Positions 11,201 to 26,200 are shown, counted from the stretch's first letter. The stretch: DNA of 64,000 nucleotides from Carposina sasakii (GCA_014607495.2 CP053153.1:12400001-12464000), one strand, 5' to 3'. The notes: generated by a model from the letters alone, not told the origin. Program-made: numbers and translations.

Positions 11201-14200
11201 AAATATGTAGGTTAGATCTACCGAGTCTGGTATGTCTTGCAAACGTTGAACGTTATAATGTAGTTAATGATGATTTATAAAATACAACTTCTTAAAGCAT
11301 TGTATAGTAGAGTAGGATAGTAATTTTGATCTAGATATTGGGTGGAATGTAATAACGTATCCTTTAAAAAACTTAAAGAAATTTTACGATATAAGAATTA
11401 CCTACTACTGAGTGATTAGGACAAGATTAGCGATGGTACTTTAAGCATTTAACAGCAAAGTATCGAATATCTGTCAAATTTAGCATTCATTAGCCTAAAC
11501 AATGTTTTTTCTTTAAGTAATCCATTACTTACGGCTTTCACTTTCCTGTAGACGCACTGCAGTAGACACTGGAAATGAGAAATTGCAAGAATTATGATAA
11601 CGTTTTGGCTTAAATAAGGAACAAATACTTTTACATAAATGAAATTTAAAATGAAATAACAACTCCTAGGAAATGCATTGTAACTTACCGCCAGCGATTC
11701 GTTTTTCATCGTGTGTGAAGGGCACCTCCCGTTTGTTGCGCCGCCTCTGTGTTGGCATAGTGTGCTCCTCTTTGATCACGTCCAGGGCTTCTGTAACATT
11801 ATACAACAATATGTTACTAAAGTTGCCTATGCTGATGTGGGGTTTTACTAGAATACATCAACTAGATATCTTTACGGATGTATCGTAAGAGTCGACAAAG
11901 GAACTCAGAGAGTTCCCCTTAGACAATGAGCTAGCGACATGTCACTGATTAGCATCCTAACCTTCTCTTTTCTGAATCATGGCTATAAGAATCTTCTTCG
12001 TGATCCTGCAGCTTTGACTGCCCCATTTTGTGAACACGGCCGTGTGAATATTTATATCTGTATGTTAATAAAGTGCTAGTCGAACGTGTACGGGATCGGT
12101 GGAGACTTCTCAGCACTCATTTATAATGGTGTTACGAACACGCGTACCAATTTTTGGCTCTATGCGAGTTATAACTTCACAGCTATTTTAGTGCTAATTT
12201 GGCCGGACTATTATGTTGGTTTATAAATAAAGTGAAATCTAAACTAGTCTGTTTGTTACATGAAAATAAACAGAGAAAGAACAATTAAAATAACATAAAC
12301 GTAAATGCCTAGTCCGCTACATGAACCTAACAAGGAACATGTTGTTTGATATTATTAAGTTCGACAGTAAACTTGGCCAGTGTCCATCGTTAAAATAGGC
12401 CATTATGATCCCAGATAATTTACAACTACCCCCAACATTGATCAGTTCTTTCGCTATAAATTTATCTGTACAATAAACTTCCAATAAAAATCATTGGCTT
12501 TGTATTCGTTGCATTCAATTTTATGATTCAGATCACTTGCAATAAAATATGCAGATATATTATTAGTTGGAGGAATAATTGTTGCTATTGATATCAAAAA
12601 TAGGGGAAAGGGAATTAAAGTAACAGAGAAGGTAACAAACATAAATGATGCTTATTGTATGACGATGCGAACCATCTTTTGTATTTAATAATTCTGTGCA
12701 TTCAATAATTGCTTTAGAATATACCTATACAAAAAAGGTATCATATGTAAATGGACCTTAATCGTTCGTCTCGCAAATTAATACTCGAAGATTATTTCTT
12801 ATTCTTTATTGCACATACACAAAAAGAAATATTGCATACAACATGAAAGAAGATATGCATGTACAATGGCAAGCTTATCTCTACCAGAGATCTCTTCCAG
12901 CAAGCTAAGCAAGTAAAGAGAAATTGTTAACAACAGGGTAACATGTGCAACTAAACATATTCTAAGAAATTATTTAACCGATTTTGAAGAAATTTTCTGT
13001 GTGTGCTTGTGAGGATCCAATAAAGATTGAATCGTAGGATCCGGTAGCTGCTTTGACGCGTTTAGTAAGCCACTTCTAAATAATATGAATACTTGTTCGT
13101 ATGTTAGGGTATAGATAACAATGTTACCTAAACTTGCATATTGCTTTAAAAAATGTTAGGTTAATGTAACTATATCATTAGCCCAAATCAATAAATCATT
13201 AAGGCCATCTTACCTAAAGGAAGCTTGCATAAATATAACAATTTCCTTTGTTTGTATAAAGTTAGAAGGATATTGTAAAACCGATAGCAATGTAGGCGAG
13301 CGGCATATTTACCACTTGACTGGGCAACGAACGAGACGGTTTGGCTTGGCCTAGTCACACGTACCTAACTACACACAATGGATAAGTTAATCATTGAGTC
13401 TATTGATATTTTTTGTCAAAAAAATTACCTTACGAGTAGACGTTACTCGTTGTTGGGAAGTACGACGAAATTCCTGATACCTGTTACCTATTCATGACTG
13501 TTTTCATGAAAAGGAGAAGCCAGAGCTGCGGGAACATGACAAAGTTTTTTCCAGCCACGTGCAGTATAGTGGGCCCAGACGTAAGATAACTCGGGCGGTC
13601 CTGAGTTCCTTACCTAATCGACTCTTACGACATGCATGGTAGACGATGCAACTGCAAGGAGCAGCTAGATACCTACGTGCCCTTCCTCTAACGAATAGTT
13701 TTTGCTATCACGCGCTTGCTTTTACAATCGTATCTTTTTACTCTACAGTTTATTTATATGCTACTATTACGCTATTTTACTATTATTCTGTACTCGTGTG
13801 GTGATGCAGGGCTTCACTGGAATAGGTACATTAGCTGAATCTCCATTATTAGACTAAAGAATTCGGGGCATGCTCTCAGGCGATAAGCTGTCACAGATAA
13901 TTTTCTGTCATTTAATGTTTGTCCGTGCTATGCCTGTGGGATCTCCTTTACGATCCTGCGGTTCTGTCTACCCCGTTCCGGGAACATAGTCGTGTATACA
14001 GGGTGTGGGTGACAGCCAGGCAAATACTGAGATGCTGAGCAAGTACCACTGTATTCAGTTATACGACAGTGTTATTACTCGCAGGAATCTCCGCGCCAAT
14101 TGTATCGGGCGATCCTGTGACTAATTAAATGGGCTTATTGGTTATTGTGTGACACATTGCTGTTTTTTGGATCACCTTTAGAGTTGATCAGTTATTTGAA

Positions 14201-17200
14201 CATTTTTGAGGGACAACTTTTTTTGAAAATTATCTATTGTTAAAATTTATATATTTAAGTCATATGTAGGCCTAATTAAACGAACTAAACTATTTTTTTT
14301 TCTTGAAAATATGAAAAAAATTACGGAAAAATTTGGAATTTTCCTGCGAAAATTTTCAGTGTTTTCCGCCTCAGAATCATGGTCTGAAGTTATGGTGTCA
14401 ATATTTGCCTGACTGTCACAAACACCCTGTATGGTATGTATGTATGTAACATTTAAGAATTTTGCAGTATTGTATGCGCACACGCAGTCAAAGATGATCG
14501 GCGCGCAATAGTTTCGCAAAGGCGCACAGTCGACTAAACATCGCATGTCCATGCGCTTGGGCAAGTGTTATGCAACCAACTTATATAGGTCAGCGTAAAC
14601 TCGATTGCACCGAAATGCAAACATGCACCCATTGCTTTAACATTAAAATGTTTATACCTCTTAGATTATTCTCGGGGCTCAGAAAAAGTTTACAAGCTGT
14701 AGCGAAGTTTTTTTAGATAAAAAAAATAGTGGGCCAAAATACAAGAATAAAGAGGTAGGCAAGCACCTATAAACTAAAAAAAATGGCATATTTTTTTATA
14801 ATGCAATACAAAATAGCAGCCTGATTCTCTTTTGGAAGCTAAAATATCTTAAAATGAAGATAATTAATAAAAGTCGGCTAATCGATTAATAGAGTTAGTT
14901 AACATAGGTAATCTTTTAAAAAAAACAACTCGTGCTAGAGTTATGTCGATAAACTGAAAAAGTACACCTTATTATGCATGCACTTGAGCTGCTATTGCTA
15001 CCGGCCAGTGCGCGAAAGAAGAGGAAGGATGGACAGGAGAAGAAAAGGAAGGAAGAAATAAAAGGAAGGTCTGACAAGAAGAGGCACGAGGAGAAAAAGC
15101 TTTGATATTTTGCGAACTTTGCGGTACTTCGTAAAATTGTTAGGTACAATGTCTAACCCCTTTTGCATCAACTTATTCAGACTCTCACGAAAAGGATAGA
15201 GCAACAAACAAAACTTAACTTATTTCTTGTTGGTGGTACCCATAAAACAGGGAATCTGTAGTGATCGTTAACAGTAGCAATATCCTGCAATTAGAAATTC
15301 ACGAATTTTCTACCCAAAATTCGGTTTGGTTAGTTTTAATGGATAATAATTTTGTGCTAGGTCAATGTTATTAGACAATTTAATAATAAAATTGCAACTT
15401 ACAAAATTGTCAACAATAAGATGTCAAAATATTTTTTCGTAATATAGGGTTTATCTTTATTAAACGTTTTCCTTATTTATTTTGCGAAAAACCATTACCA
15501 TGAAAGCAACGGCTCGAAGATATTTTTGTCGGCGCGTCTTAAATGAAAGACGTAACTGTAAAATGATAAAAAAAATGTACGTAGGTATTTATGCTACCTC
15601 AAATTATTTAGGTATCTTAATGATAATAATTCTGGAAGTTGCATGCGTTTTACGTTATTAAGCGCGTTGAGTTAAAAATTCGGATGTTTTAAAGTGTAGG
15701 AAGGCGTTTTGCCTTTTTTAGAATGGAAACAGGTATTGTGACAGGTCAAATTTTACAATCTTCGATAGCCATGATTCTGCCTTTCGTGCGTGAGTCTTTT
15801 ATTTCAATTATTAAGCTATATACTTATTAAATTAAACAGATTATTTAAAAGAGATCCTCTTAAACCTCTTAATATGGCCTCTTTATCTATTCCGGGATTC
15901 TGCGAATTTAAAGAGACTACTTTTAAAATAAAGCTAAACTTACATATATAATTAAATAAAAGAAGAAAAACGACTGTCTAGTGGTGTCATTAAACCGTGT
16001 AGCTAGTTACAAATAGATACTTTGAAACTGTATATTACCATTGTTGTAAAAATATTACTCTTTCATGTTTTCAAATATTCTAACTTGCCTACCTATTTCC
16101 CAATTGAAGTGCAAATGAGTCAAGAAATGATCTCAGCTAATACAGTTAAGTGTTTCAACCTTCCTTTTATGTAGGTATACAACATGTCAAATGTAGACAT
16201 GTTCGTTTTAACATTGAGGTCGTCGAATAAATAATGTCAGAAAGAGGTATTTTATGATAAATTTGCAAAATTCTGGACTTAGACTTAGGTAATTAGAGAT
16301 ATATGACATATATCTTCACTTTTATTTTAATTATTCATTACTTAATTATAAAACGATCTATTCATTGATAAGTTACAGCGGTTATTGGAAAAATCTTCCG
16401 ATACTGTATGACAAATAAAACTACTGAGGGATGGAAGCATAAATTTCACGTAGGTTGCTTAGGGGTATAGAGGAATTGGGAAAAGAGGGATTCATAAAAT
16501 TTACGTTTTCAAGATGGTGGTCATCTCTAGTTTTTTATAAATTAGCATTTAATTTGTATCCCAGCATATAATGTTCTGCTTTCAAAATCATAATATACGA
16601 TAGAGTATGAAACAAAACAGCATTCCACTGCATGTGTAGTAGAAATTGTACAATGTTTCTTACCTAATATTATTTCAGAGAACCTAAGGTATCATTTGCA
16701 AGTTTGTATTGCTTTACTTCTAGGCCATCGTTGATCTTGATTTTCTAGTTATTATTCTTGATCCTTATTCACCTTACTTATAAGTAATTTACAATTAAAA
16801 CGTTTTCCTGCAGAAAACAATTTAATTAACTTACATTACATGTTTCCTTTTTTTTTCAAACGGGTTCTCGAATGGAGACCGCGCCTCGGCAAGCGTAGTG
16901 TTGGGCGCCCTCCGGCCAGAAGGACCGATGACTTAAAGAGGACGGCTGGTAGTGACTGGATGGCAAAAACGGGAGATCGAGCCATGTGGCGTACACTGGG
17001 GGAGGCTTACGTTTAGCAGTGGACTGCAATAGGCTGACGACGACGACGAGAGTATATTATTTAAACGGAAAATATCTACAGACGGATCAATCAATGTTAT
17101 ACGCAGTGCTATGTGAATTAAAATTCAAATAACACCTTGAAGGCCTATCAATAGGTGATATCACTGGTAACTTATAAAATCTACGTATAAATATTTAACA

Positions 17201-20200
17201 CTAATAGACGCCCGCGACTCCGTCCACGTGGACTGCTGAAAAAACAAAATATCTAAATTATCCGTAATAAAAAGTATCTATATAGCCATTCTCAGGCTCT
17301 AGACTACCTGTGTACCAAATTTTATTTCAATCGGTTTAGTAGTTTTGGCGTGATAGCTAGACAAATAGAGTTACTTTCGTATTTATACTATTAGTACCTA
17401 AGGATTACGCTAACAGGATGCTACAGGAATCTACTACCCAGTAGTTAGTTAGGTCGTCATCCTTAAAGAGGACTAATTTAACGCATTTACATTTTAAGGG
17501 CTTATATTGTTTTGCTCCGGAGCCTTCGGTAGAAGGTACCTATGATTTTCTAGTCGTCTTTTAGAGCCTTAGCTTATACCTACTGGCGCCAGCCACTCGC
17601 TCGCATACAGCTGCTGTGCCGTTACTTTCACTTGCTCGACCTTGTACGGACCATTCAAGGTGGTAACGTATATCAACTACTTTGGTATCTGCAGCGCAGC
17701 TTATGAATGTTACGTGATATAGAATGTTACATGATATACCAATACCTATTTAGTAAGTACAAGGTCATCCATAAATTACGCCAAACGAATTTCATGATTT
17801 TTTTCAAATTTACATCTATAGATTAATGAATGTAAACAGCGGTACCAAAATCAGTTTTATAGATTCTGAAATGTGACGTCACGAAATTTAGGACCCTCCC
17901 ACCCCTTATCACAGTTTGTCGACCCCCTCCCTCCCCCTTAACGTGTGATGTAATATATGGATGGCCCCTAGTCTAGATACTATATTACTTGTGCTGATGC
18001 GAGGCTGCATCTCTTTCCGTGTATGTCGTAAGAGTCAACTACGGAACTCGGGCATTCTCTCGCACGATAGACTAGTAACTTGTCAGTCTTGTCACTGATC
18101 AGTGACATCTGTACCTGCTATGCTAAACGTGGTGGGATTTCCTTTAGGATCCTGAAGTTTTATACGTTGTATACGTAAATGTCTTCGTGCAATAAATATC
18201 ATAGGTTATTATTAAGTACTTTCCTATAAAATTCATTGTAAATTCTTCTATGCTGCTCTGGGAGTGAAAAAAAAGAGTATAATATTATACAGCTGCTTCT
18301 CTTCCCGGGCATACTGTACAAGTCAGTAGGGGGACAAGTGGGTCTTGGTGTTTTGTAGGCGATGGGTTGAACATCTGTCACTACTAACTGAACTTGTATA
18401 ACTATACCTACCCTCAAAATTGGTCAGAAGTGGTACCATATGGTTCTATCGGCCCTTGGTGCTCTGCCTACCCCGTAAGGGATAAAGACGTGATTATATG
18501 TATGTATGCAATTACTAAGTAGGTTGACTATTAGGTATCTATTAATACATAATATATACATAGAACGAATTGGAATAATTTCTCACACTACCCGTTTTAC
18601 AAGCGACATAAAGCGGCGGCTGTCGTATTCAATAGTTCTTACACACATATCTATGGGTAATAATCTTCAATATCGGTGAGAACGCGCGATAAATTGCAGT
18701 TTCTAGTGTTTCTACTTGTGACCTGAATCTCAGCCGTATGAGACAGTAGGTTAGTAGTAAATCGTATGGAGGTATATTACTATATCTACTTAATTAGAGT
18801 ATCACCTCCATACATCTTTTCACTTTTACCGGAAAAAATCTAAGGCAGACATTATAAGCCATATCTTTCAATGCGGAGTCTAGCTTTTTATTCCATAGGA
18901 AGCTCGCTTGTTTTAGACCATATAATGATTTTCGCAAATTAGATGATTAACTTCATATTTCCAGTACTTTATTTTATACATTATATTAAACAATAAAACC
19001 TTAGCAAAACCAGGACATAATATCACTAAAAATAATGGCCACTGAAAGACGTGTGCTTTAATGAGCAATTAGCTGGTTGTAGGTAATGAGCCTCATCACA
19101 ACTAATCAGATGCTAGCCAAGCCATACACTTTCACAGACATTTAACCACTTTCGCTCCATTTCTATTCGTATATTTTTGCTATAAACTATAAAGCCGTTG
19201 TAAACGGTAATATATCGCGTTGAACGAGTTTTTTTGTGAACCCTTAGAGTGAACCATATTAAATTTACTTAGTTAGCGCCTGATCTACAGACAATTTTAA
19301 TAAGCGATATTGAGAAATTTTGTTTAGATTTTAATCTTCAATTGTTTTCAAACAAAGTTACTCAAACGATCGTTTTTGATCTTTAGTATTGAAATTGGTG
19401 CACTAGTTCATTTACAGCCTATCTGTCTAAATGAACGTATAAAGAACAACGGACGCAATGCTGTCAATACACAGATTGAAGCACCGAAATGGCGGCGCGT
19501 TGCGCATGTGTGCGTATTTTCTAGTAGGCTTACTATGGTTTGTATATGTAGGTGGATAACGCGTCATTACACATCCCTACTCCATGTAATATCGTTACCG
19601 AGCTTAATATGAAATGCCTCACTCTGTGTATTGACAATACTCTGTTCGTTATTCTTTATACGTTCATGGGTCTACAGTATATTTGTCCTGTCCTTGTCCT
19701 GTCTAATAAATACATTATCGGCCAGCAGTAGGCTGCTGTTTTGTATATAGGTACGTAGCATAATTAATATAGTTTGGTGCCGTTCGTGGACTATGCCTGG
19801 TGCTTGAGGTGCAGTTGCTAAGGGCGGGTGATAGATTACATCCAGAAAAAGCATTTTGATACTAAACGATTTGCTAAAGTAAATAATAAATAAGTACCTA
19901 GTTAAATAACCTTTCCACATTCTTACCTCTTCTTGTCAAAAAGATAATGTTTGCTAGTTAATAATAGAGCTTTAAGCTTCATGATAGGTTGATCAATGTT
20001 CTCATATTCATACTTGAAGACCTCCTGTAATACAAGCAGCTAGCTTACCTCGTAATATGGACAGTTTGATTTCATCTTGACAAAGTGTGATAACTCTCTC
20101 TATCTTCTGGGGAGCTGTGGGGGGGTTGCGACATCTCTTCTCCTGAAAAAAGAAGATAGACTATGGAACTGCATAGTTTACGACTTATACTCAGCTCAGT

Positions 20201-23200
20201 GGTTCCCGTGGTTCGATTCCGCTCTTGACTAAGTCCGTTAAATCGCGCTTCATTGCCGTGGAGGATGTAACGGAATGAGATAAAAAAATATTTTACGACT
20301 TATTCTCAGACCTACCAAATATACATAACTACGAATAATTTTTTAGAAGCTTTTAAATTTTTTTAGTGAGTTATATGATCGTGTTATTATTTGCAGGAAA
20401 TGCATTTTTAATTTGATTAGCCGCAATGTTTGCTTTCTGCGCCAATTGTATCGGGCGATCCTGTGACTAGTAAAATCGGTTTATTGGCTATTGTGTGATA
20501 CATTGGTGTTTTTGGATCACTTGTGAGTCTCTAGTAGGATTGGTCAGTTAATTGAACTTTTATGAGGGCAACTTTTTTTTGAAAATCATCCATGGGTAAA
20601 ATTTTTGTTTTTAAGTAATTAGGTACATATGGCATACTTAAACGAACTACTCTATTTTTTTTTTCTGAAAAAAATAAAAATACGTCGGAAAATTTTGGAG
20701 ATTTTCTGCGAAAATTTTCAGTGGGTTTCGCCTCAGAATCATGGTTTGAAGTCGCCATATCAACATTTGCCTAGCTGTCACAAACACCCTGTATATAACA
20801 TTCCCGTTCCAGAGGAGGTGGAGTGTTATTCTTAGGTACACCCTGGGAACCTATACTAACGCAAAAGTACCTATAGGTGCAAACTTAAAAGTATAAGTAT
20901 TAGGAGGTCGTGAGACAATATGCTTTATTGTTTACAATAACCTAAGCTTTACCTATTGTTTTTATGATTCCCAAGTTAAAGATATAAGAATTTAATAATT
21001 TTAATTCCCGAGGCGAAATTAAATTATTTTAATCTTACTTTTACGATTACGATTTTTATGTAATGTTTACGTCTCACTTGTCCATTATATTTTTTGATAG
21101 ATTGCTAAGTATTATCTAGGCTGATTTATAACTTATAAATAACCCTTTCTCATTCTAGTAATTATTTATACAGGGTGTTTTTTGGTGGCCAACCTTAACG
21201 AAGGGTACGTACTCTATACATCAAATAAAGTAAGTTTATGACAAAAAAAAATACTGGGAAACGATGTAAATTTTTTTGACAAAAAAAATGAATTACTTGT
21301 TCGGGTGGAATTTATAGTATCCAGTATTTATGCTAGTTTTTTCATAGACAGATAATAATTATTTCTCGTGAAAAAATCTTGCTACGCGCGTCAATGTGCA
21401 TTTATGCAGAAAAACGCAGTCTATTTACTCAACTTTGGACCCAGCTATCTTGGAAACCAGACACTTCCCAGGTATGCTTCCATGGAGAAAAATGATCGTG
21501 ATGATGAGGAGATGCCATAGTTTTCGGGAACGTTGACGACTAAAAATCACCCTGTATATGTAGTTAATATTACACACGCAGCTTTCTATCTATGATTGGT
21601 CTTATTTACTCACATTCATATGGATCTCGATCTGAAATAGGTATATTATTTTCATTTTATTCATCTACCTACCTACCTATTAATGCTCGTGAGACATTTG
21701 CAGAGGCCGATAGAGTATATCAATCTAGGCTTTATTTTCAAAATGATACATTTTTGCAAAGCCTATTTTTCATTCAAAAATGCCATTACTTCACCAACGT
21801 TGTCCAACGACCTAGACCCGCATGGTACCAATGCAGTGGTATGGGCCAACGTTTGCGTCACACTGTACCATATTTAACGGAGTTAAGTAATGTTGATATA
21901 AGTTGGACTATGTGTCCCAATCTACCCGTAGTTAAATATGTCTAGACATCGTGGTCGGTATATCTAAAAACTTTTTGGTGATAAAGATTACTCTACCTAT
22001 TGGTTTCCAAAGGCCGGTTTTCTGAAAACTACTGTTAACTTGTAGGATTTAGCAAATATTTTACTATTAAGGGAATGTATCTATCTAATAACGCAAACAT
22101 ACACATTAGCCTTTATTGCAGTGCACTAGACGTGCCTTCCCCAGGGCATGCTACAAGGCTACTGCCATAAGAGGGTCTTTGTCCATAGTCACCAGGCTGG
22201 GCAATTGCAAACATAATCAGGGACAATTTTTGGAAAATTGGTAGTGACATGTTAACAGATGTCATTTTCATTTACATGAGCTAGGTGAGATTTTATTGCG
22301 ATTTTCCCGACATTTCTCGCTTGCTCTCCTAATGCAAACACTTTGGGGTAGACATAGGAGAGACTAGTGCTCTCGTCTCGTCCGAGATTTTAGCACTTGT
22401 TCCACATATCTGTTTGCACCTATGAAATGAAAGGTTTCGGTACTTGACCGAACCGGTTGGTGACATAACAGTCTACGTAATTATGGCGGTATTAATGAAA
22501 CCAGAAATACCTACGGTACCAATATGTATTATATTGGGCTAAACGTCGTGACGGACTATAGGTATAAGCTACAAGGTGTCGAAGTAAGTATGGATAGTCG
22601 CTGGAAGAAAATGTCTCCTTAAACTTAAATTGGCTAGCTACATTACTAACATATACGACATATACTTACAAATACGTAGGTAAATACTTACATATACGAC
22701 AGATTATTCAACCTGCCACCAAAACATGATAATAGCATAATCTTTTCCCTTGTCGTGACAGTGGAAATTGCTGGAAACGACAGTCGATAAATGAAAACAA
22801 TAAAATTGAAGACAAACAGTCCTTATAATGGGAATATATAGGGGACGATATTTTTACCGTAACGTTAAAGTAATGTGAAACTCTCCCTAAAAGTAAGCTA
22901 GCTAGCTGGTCTGTCCAGGAGCTTTAGTGTAATTGTGCCCCTACTAAACGTTAAAACATAACATAAACGACTTGAATTGACCCGGTAGCTCAGTGGATTA
23001 GAGCAAAGCACGGTATGCGAGAGGTCGTGAGTTCAATTCTCACTCGGGTGATTTTTTTTAAATTTCTGTGTTCACGAAATGGGGTAGCCATAACTGCAGA
23101 ATCATAAAGCAGATTACACAGTGACGTTTAGCATAGTAACTAATGATTCATGAATTGCTAACTTATTGCCTCTAGAATATAGAATTCCCGAGTCCCTTCC

Positions 23201-26200
23201 GCAGCAGATGCAGCTGATGTATTCTATCCGTATCAGCAACGTTAAAACAGTAAAATGTCATTACGTGGCATGACAATGACTTCTATTTGAGTCACAGTAT
23301 AATCACGTGGGTGTGGCCTCGCTGTAGCACTTTTATGGATACAGACCGACCTTATACGGTCGAGTGTAGGTAGGAATGACGCTACAGATGAATTGGTACA
23401 ACATTTGGTTTAGAATTTTGAAGAATCAAGGAGGCACAGTTTTTTTTAGTTCACATTTGCAAAATCATTATTGCTTCCACCTTGTAGCAATTTGCATGCA
23501 ATACTCGTAGATACGCATATTTGCAGTAAGATCTCGAGAATTGCAAAATGAACCAACAATGGCCACCTATCGCTCTTCGTGATTGAGTAATATTTGGAGT
23601 TAACTGTTTAAGTTTGATATCATAACTTTTTGGAACTTAGATGAGCAAGGGGGAGTAGGGAGGGGCATCTGCCCGGCCTAGATATTCTAAAAAAAAAAGT
23701 CAAATGTAAAGCAACCAAACTCCTTGTCTTGAACTTGATTAGCTTTGATCGTGGATTTTTAAAAATCCTGCTAATAAACCTTATTTTGTCATTAAAACAG
23801 ATATAAGTTTGTACCAACCAGCCAATACTTGAAAAAAGTTTGAGGTACCTACTCTACTTATTGTGGCTTACTATCGTAAATTCACTATGAATAAGACATG
23901 ATAATATGACGTAAACTATCAAAGTACACCTGACACACATATTTTCTCGTAACCATAGTTCACAAAAGAAAGTATTAAATAATCCATAATTTGCGTTATA
24001 TAAACCCATTTCCCCATTGCGACAGGTGTCGTAAACATTTGGTTGTTGCAAATTGTACGGAAAATTATTATATTACGTGGTGTATTTAATTGATTATTCG
24101 CTGTGCGGTTGAATTATAATCGTAATCATCACTGGAGCGGAGACTTGTGTAATGCGCATTCTTGATGTTAATATAGATCCTCATCAGCGATAAAATAGTA
24201 GGCAAGTAAAAGTTGTTCGCTTTTTACGCTAAGAAATCTAAGAATATGACTTAGGTAGAACTGACCTTAACGATCAGGAAAAAGTATTTTTTGGTTAATG
24301 TGTTGTCTAAAAAAAAGAAAAAGAATTAAAACCTTTTCTGTGGTACATATATGGCGAATTTAATAATATCCTTTTATAAATGAAATTGTCTTAGAATAAT
24401 GATTCGCTCGCAGATGATAAAATTGCCGCATTCACGGAGCTATTGTTTATTAATAGTACTCCATCTAGTCAGAGCGGAGCGAAGACCAATCATTAATCTA
24501 AGGCAATTGTATTACTTTTTTGTATAATTCGGATTAAGAAAAAATGCTCAATAAATACTAAGGTTATTAGTTTTAAAGTTTAACATACGTACATACATAA
24601 CTCTGTGTTCCCGAAATGGGCAGCCAGAACTACAGCATCATAACATAAAGTTTACAGATTGAGAAACTATACATAATACAATACTAATACTATACAGGAT
24701 GATTTTTAATTTTTTGAAAACTACGGAATCTCCTCATCATCACGATCATTTTTCTCCATGGAAGCATACCTGGGAAGTGTCTGGTTCCCAAAATATTAGG
24801 GTCCAAAGTTGAGTAAATAGACTGCGTTTTTCTGCATAAATGCACATAGACGCGCGTAGAAAGATTTTTTCAGGAGAAATAATTAATATCTGTCTATAAA
24901 AAACGAACATAGACACTAGACACTATAAATTTCGCGCGATCAAGTAATATAAAAAAAATTTGAAAAAAAAAATTTTTCCCAGCATTTTTTTTTGGCATAA
25001 ACTTACTTTATTTGATGTATAGAGTACGTACCCTTCGTTAATGGTGGCCTAAAAAACACCCTGTATTGTAAGGACAATTAATTTACTTATGCAGACAAGT
25101 AACGTATTTTTAACTCTATTATTCAGTTTTTCAGACTTTGCTTAAACTTGTTTTTGTTAATTTTAATAGCTGACTGCGCATGAGTGGTTAGCGGTTATTA
25201 CCTACATTTCTTTTGTTAAATTTGCCTTGAAATATAATTTAATTTGTTAAACTTCATTAATTTATTAGTTACATCGTGCGGTTCTTTTTTATCTATCATT
25301 TTAGGGGTATTTAATTTCCATAGTATCTTGGAGGATGCTCGAACAATTATGACCTAGATCTATGGCGTGTTACATCTTTATTCAAAGTTTTATAAGTAAT
25401 CCTTCATACTTATTCATTAGATTTCTATATTAGTTGACACATGTATTTCCATCATTGATTTAGCTCAGACAATAATAAGTAGATGGCTGTAAATCAGAAC
25501 ATATTTAATTCATCTATCATCACAAACTAGTTGACGATTGTTTAAATTTTCTCACGTGTATTGACAACAGAGAAAACTCGTAAAACAACGGGTTCACGCA
25601 TTGTAACCAGTAATAGTGCGTGTGCACCATGACCGAGGCTGCATTCAGAAACGCGTTCACTTTCTCCCCTGTTTGGTTTCACGCACCAAATGTTGGACAC
25701 ACCTGTAGAGATACTGATGCAGTCTTGAACTTCAATACTAAAAAAAACCTCTAAAATACTTTACTAGGTAATAGAAGGGTTTAAAATGTCACGAAAGTCA
25801 CTACACAACTAGATAAGCATCAAATCAGAGCGGAGCGAAGACCAATCATTAATCTAAGAATCAAATTCAAAATAAAATGAAGGTTAGGTAAATTTTGAAA
25901 TAAAATAGTGCAAATAGTGCAATATAATAACTATTATAATTAATCAGGTTTTTAATGTAATCTTATAGTGAATATTCATGATGATTGACATTCTATTAAA
26001 ATTTTTCATCTATTTGTATGCAAGCAAGTTTTCAAGGTAGGTACGTGTTCTAGTTTATTTTATTTATATGATTCTAGAGCAATGTGACATCACGACAGCT
26101 GATTTTTCAAATTTGATCAAAATAAAAACAGCATCAACTTTATGGTTCGCATAGTCTATCTGACCATTATAATAATCGGCCCTTATTTAGATCCATTAGA

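Noticed and set aside
11449..11709. 86-codon ORF that reads through OBP exons 3 and 4
   Set aside because: It is an unspliced reading across the intron; exon 3 is read in the wrong frame, and only the CLLQCVYRKVKA part is real.
14247..14564. 105-codon minus-strand ORF
   Set aside because: It largely covers the right part of an M1 MITE and has no protein-family features.
20531..20841. Overlapping short ORFs on both strands
   Set aside because: They lie in an M1 MITE copy; open by composition only.
21592..21945. 117-codon plus-strand ORF
   Set aside because: No recognisable domain, no splice context, AT-rich, next to an M2 MITE; length is possible by chance in 64 kb.
22979..23050. Possible functional tRNA gene
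   Set aside because: The T arm and acceptor pair, but the anticodon arm does not fold, and similar B-box-plus-tail copies occur elsewhere; treated as a SINE.
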